A DNA stretch of 8,329 nucleotides from Candidatus Njordarchaeota archaeon. Lineage in GTDB: Archaea; Asgardarchaeota; Njordarchaeia; Njordarchaeales; JAHKLH01. The translations under genes were made by a program, and so were the position numbers. Below the pieces are notes generated by a model. It was not told the origin of the DNA. It saw nothing but the letters and a program-made list of their open reading frames with translations, and did not search any database. Positions 6,440 through 8,329 of the stretch are shown piece by piece (position 1 is the first letter of the stretch; each line of letters opens with the position of its first letter). Location: contig JAHKLH010000066.1 in NCBI GenBank assembly GCA_029856635.1, positions 1 through 8,329 on the forward strand, read 5' to 3'.

Positions 6440-6507
6440 ACCCGCGACCTTGGGCTTACTCGCGAGGGATACGAGGCCCACGCGCTACCAGACTGCGCTA
6501 CCCCGGC
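6421..6507 (-). tRNA. tRNA-Thr(CGU) with a 13-nt intron
   Basis: The minus strand folds as a full cloverleaf. The acceptor is GCCGGGG/CCCCGGC, the D stem GCGC/GCGC with the loop G-G pair, the anticodon stem TGGGC/GCCCA, and the T stem GCGGG/CCCGC around TTCAAAT. The discriminator is U (6421) and CCA is not encoded. Twenty nucleotides lie between the anticodon stem halves. Removing 13 at 37/38 leaves the loop CTCGTAA with anticodon CGU (6473-6471), which reads the Thr codon ACG. The mature RNA is 74 nt before CCA. It lies 10 bp downstream of tRNA-Leu and is probably co-transcribed with it. Positions 6425-6446, covering the T arm, are identical to 6522-6543 in tRNA-Leu. The gene's 3' 19 nt overlap the convergent ribL coding sequence. 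Confidence 0.95.
6457..6469 (-). other. tRNA-Thr intron, 13 nt, canonical 37/38 site
   Basis: The intron TCCCTCGCGAGTA follows A37. The loop residues 32-35 (CTCG) pair fully with intron CGAG to give the 4-bp central helix. The flanking 3-nt bulges are U36-A37^U and UA^A38, the bulge-helix-bulge form cut by archaeal tRNA endonuclease. The inner intron stem is only about 1 bp with a 4-nt loop, so this is close to the smallest workable intron. Confidence 0.88.
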
Positions 6508-6517
6508 GTTTATTTAG

Positions 6518-6617
6518 TGCGGGGGGCGGGATTTGAACCCGCGCAGGCCTACACCACTGGATCCTAAGTTTGGCTCATTTTGATGTCCAGCCCCTTTGAC
6601 CGCTCGGGCACCCCCGC
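6518..6617 (-). tRNA. tRNA-Leu(UAG) with a 17-nt intron at a non-canonical site
   Basis: The minus strand folds as a type II tRNA. The acceptor is GCGGGGG/CCCCCGC, the D stem CCC/GGG, the T stem GCGGG/CCCGC around TTCAAAT, and the discriminator A73 (6518). The 14-nt variable region TGGTGTAGGCCTGC forms a short GGU/GCC stem with a GUAG loop, as in archaeal tRNA-Leu. The anticodon stem is CTGGA/TCCAG but is broken by an intron. The unspliced loop lacks U33, whereas removing 17 nt restores CTTAGGA with anticodon UAG (6566-6564) and G37. That reads the Leu codon CUA and probably other CUN codons. The mature RNA is 83 nt before CCA, which is not encoded. The gene sits 10 bp upstream of tRNA-Thr. 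Confidence 0.94.
6570..6586 (-). other. tRNA-Leu intron, 17 nt, position 30/31 in the anticodon stem
   Basis: Three cut positions (30/31, 31/32, 32/33) would yield the same mature RNA. Only 30/31 gives a complete bulge-helix-bulge. There GGCT (25-28) pairs with intron AGCC, the bulges are GG^A and AA^A, and the intron closes with CAT/ATG around a CAAA loop. Outer pairs G24-C32, G23-U33 and A22-U34 complete the motif. The intron is ACATCAAAATGAGCCAA. Confidence 0.82.
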
Positions 6618-6638
6618 TTAGTCTACTATTCCGAGAAA

Positions 6639-6644
6639 ATTAAA
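6639..6644 (-). promoter_or_regulatory. candidate TATA box for the tRNA-Leu/tRNA-Thr unit
   Basis: TTTAAT on the minus strand is centred about 24 nt upstream of the tRNA-Leu 5' end, the usual archaeal TATA-to-start distance. Transcription would then begin at or very near the mature 5' end. Confidence 0.45.
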
Positions 6645-6652
6645 TGAAAAAT

Positions 6653-6663
6653 CTTTTTTATTT
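6653..6663 (+). promoter_or_regulatory. candidate TATA region for the surface-protein gene
   Basis: CTTTTTTATTT lies about 55-65 nt upstream of ATG 6718, in the 100-bp gap shared with the divergent tRNA unit. A start near 6684 would give a leader of about 30-35 nt. AAAGGGA (6704-6710) upstream of the ATG is at best a weak ribosome-binding site. Confidence 0.3.
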
Positions 6664-6717
6664 GTTTCATTGCAAGATTTACATAACTAATTAAATTGAG
6701 AGCAAAGGGATGCAAAG

Positions 6718-8329
6718 ATGAAACAAACAGTATTATTGGTAATTGTTCTAGTCATTCTGCTTTCACCAACTTTCGTATTAGCTCCCAAACACAGGCCTAT
6801 GAGTATCACAGGTAATTCTCTTGAAGAAAACTTTGTTATATCCCGCGTTTTCCAATGGAATGCATTAAAGAATTTAACGAAAAATGCACTTTCTGCCGCA
6901 CTCGTTGATATTAATAACGATAATGTGTGGGAGATATTCATTTCTATGCAAGATTCATTGATTCTTTTAAAGGCAATCAATCAAACACATTTCGAAATTT
7001 TATTTAACATTTCGGCTAAACCTCAAAATGCACCTCCGATTACTGCTGATTTTGATGGAGATGGAAAACAAGAAATTGCAATCGCACTTAAGAATGGTTC
7101 TATTGTTGTACTTAACGATGATGGCTCTGTTGTTTACAGTGGATTTATTGGAAGAAAAACCGTACTTCAAATGTGTGCATTTGACTTCGATTATGATGGG
7201 ATAATTGATATAATCTTTTCAATTAATTCGAGTCAAAAACCATTCATTGGTATTGTTTCTTGGAAAGGTGTTGAATGGATCGAGGATATAGTAGAATTTC
7301 CAACTCATGGTTTTATTATTTGGGACTATGATTTTGATGTAAATAGAACATACCATTTAGTTTTTTCCGAAAATAACTCAAATATGCTCATTACTTACAG
7401 AAAAAATGAACTCATAAGAATAGGCACACCATGGGGCTTTAAGTTCCATTCAGAAATTGTTATCGGTAATTTCACATCAAATAGTATCTCCTATGATTTA
7501 GCTACGCTTTACTATCACGATCAAATATTATCAATAGTAACCTTTGATGTAAGTGGAAATTTAATTGCGCCAAACTCGGTTAGGATGGTTAATATATCTA
7601 ATGTAAGTAGGTTTCTCAAGACTATTATCTCAAGTAACTTTTTGAGTACTGCTATTGATTCTGTTGCAGTAATTGCTGAAGTTAATAACACTTGTTATGT
7701 TTTCTTTTCTCAAAATGGTACTACAATAAAGAACGTCTCCATTCCTGGTTTATATATTGACAATATTTCGACTAATTTAGTAGCACTAGATTATGGTAAC
7801 GACGGGATATTCGATTTAGCATTTGGGCTTCGTAATGGAACAATATATATCGTTAATGTAAACACGATTACAAGAGTTAATGGATTAATTAACCAAACCT
7901 TATTGCTGGTAGGTGATATGGACTATGATGGTTCGTCAGAGATCTTGGTTATTGGCCCTCAAGGAGCGCAGGTAATTGACATATCTAATGCGAAGGGAGC
8001 TTGGCCCTTGGAATCTCATGATTGTAAGAATCTGCGAACAACATCCGTCTCTGATTTCGATGGAGATGGTTTGTTAGATAAAGAAGAAAGTGCTTACTCT
8101 TGTCTACTCTATGACTCTGACCTTGATGATGACTATGCTAATGATTATACAGAAATATTCTTGCTTCATACTAACGTAACTGATGCAGACACCGATGATG
8201 ATCTTATGCCAGATGGATGGGAAGCTATGTATGGACTTGATCCTTTGAATGCATCTGATGCATCAAGTGATAATGATAATGACAACATTACAAATGTAAA
8301 CGAGTGGTTAAATAAAACCTCTCCAATTT
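6718..8329 (+). CDS. exported FG-GAP-like / thrombospondin type 3-like repeat protein (runs off right edge)
   Basis: The frame from ATG 6718 is open for 537 codons to the window edge, so the C-terminus is missing. Residues 4-22 form a Sec-type signal peptide, a hydrophobic core ending FVLA with likely cleavage after A22. The body has beta-propeller-type repeats with Asp-rich calcium-binding loops: DINNDNVWE (64-72), DFDGDGKQE (111-119), DFDYDGIID (156-164), DYGNDGIFD (358-366) and DMDYDGSSE (400-408). From about 446 the pattern shifts to thrombospondin type 3-like repeats: DFDGDGLLD, DADTDDDLMPDGWE and GLDPLNASDASSDNDNDN. About 20 N-x-S/T sequons suggest a heavily N-glycosylated cell-surface or secreted protein. 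Function is unknown; adhesion or surface-layer roles are typical for such repeats but are only inferred. Whether it is membrane-anchored depends on the missing C-terminus. An ATG at 6710 is followed at once by a stop and is not the start. Confidence 0.85.
   Translation, partial: MKQTVLLVIVLVILLSPTFVLAPKHRPMSITGNSLEENFVISRVFQWNALKNLTKNALSAALVDINNDNVWEIFISMQDSLILLKAINQTHFEILFNISAKPQNAPPITADFDGDGKQEIAIALKNGSIVVLNDDGSVVYSGFIGRKTVLQMCAFDFDYDGIIDIIFSINSSQKPFIGIVSWKGVEWIEDIVEFPTHGFIIWDYDFDVNRTYHLVFSENNSNMLITYRKNELIRIGTPWGFKFHSEIVIGNFTSNSISYDLATLYYHDQILSIVTFDVSGNLIAPNSVRMVNISNVSRFLKTIISSNFLSTAIDSVAVIAEVNNTCYVFFSQNGTTIKNVSIPGLYIDNISTNLVALDYGNDGIFDLAFGLRNGTIYIVNVNTITRVNGLINQTLLLVGDMDYDGSSEILVIGPQGAQVIDISNAKGAWPLESHDCKNLRTTSVSDFDGDGLLDKEESAYSCLLYDSDLDDDYANDYTEIFLLHTNVTDADTDDDLMPDGWEAMYGLDPLNASDASSDNDNDNITNVNEWLNKTSPI

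Noticed and set aside
6425..6543. The 22-nt identical repeat at 6425-6446 and 6522-6543 as a mobile-element or attachment-site repeat
   Set aside because: Both copies are the T arm and adjoining acceptor of the two tRNA genes, so the identity follows from tRNA conservation. No integrase or element lies between them.
6564..6590. Reading the unspliced tRNA-Leu loop as a CAU anticodon (Met or Ile2)
   Set aside because: The loop around CAU does not close with a 5-bp stem of the right size, and 24 nt separate the true stem halves. The long variable arm and A73 fit Leu, and the bulge-helix-bulge intron restores UAG.
6687..6980. An antisense open frame opposite the start of the surface protein
   Set aside because: It overlaps the signal peptide region of a clear coding sequence, has no recognisable domain or ribosome-binding site, and its composition looks like a mirror of the real gene.

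Overview
The window is archaeal chromosomal DNA. It carries a replication factor C large subunit, an archaeal-type methionyl-tRNA synthetase with four Cys-x-x-Cys knuckles, an archaeal FAD synthase (RibL type), two tRNA genes with bulge-helix-bulge introns and no encoded CCA, and Shine-Dalgarno sequences built on GGTGA. The DNA is AT-rich apart from the tRNA genes. Short tRNA introns, one at a non-canonical site, suit a Thermoproteota/TACK or Asgard lineage better than most euryarchaea, but the window alone does not settle the phylum. Nothing here looks like a mobile element, phage or CRISPR locus.

Layout. Positions 1-208 (minus) hold the start of an ADP-forming acyl-CoA synthetase beta subunit that runs off the left edge. 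A 222-bp divergent intergenic region separates it from metG (plus, 431-2083), which is followed after 55 bp by a HEAT-repeat protein (plus, 2139-3227). This pair meets, across only 29 bp, a convergent minus-strand unit made of a zinc-ribbon/Yip1-like membrane protein (5196-5864) followed by the clamp-loader large subunit rfcL (3257-5161). Divergent from that unit is ribL (plus, 5972-6439). Its last codons run antisense into tRNA-Thr(CGU). The tRNA-Leu(UAG) gene lies 10 bp upstream of tRNA-Thr on the minus strand. From 6718 to the right edge is the N-terminal part of a large exported protein with FG-GAP-like and thrombospondin type 3-like calcium-binding repeats.

How the genes relate. Most are housekeeping genes: translation (MetRS, two tRNAs), DNA replication (RFC), flavin cofactor synthesis (RibL) and acyl-CoA/ATP metabolism (ACD). 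They look like short independent units rather than one pathway operon. The less ordinary parts are: an insertion of about 110 residues, rich in Trp and basic residues, between the N-terminal RFC motif and Walker A of RfcL; the pairing of rfcL with a membrane-protein gene; the tRNA-Leu intron at position 30/31, where the anticodon can be read only after splicing; the ribL stop codon, supplied by the complement of a tRNA T-loop; and the large, sequon-rich surface protein. I saw no clearly new multi-gene system.
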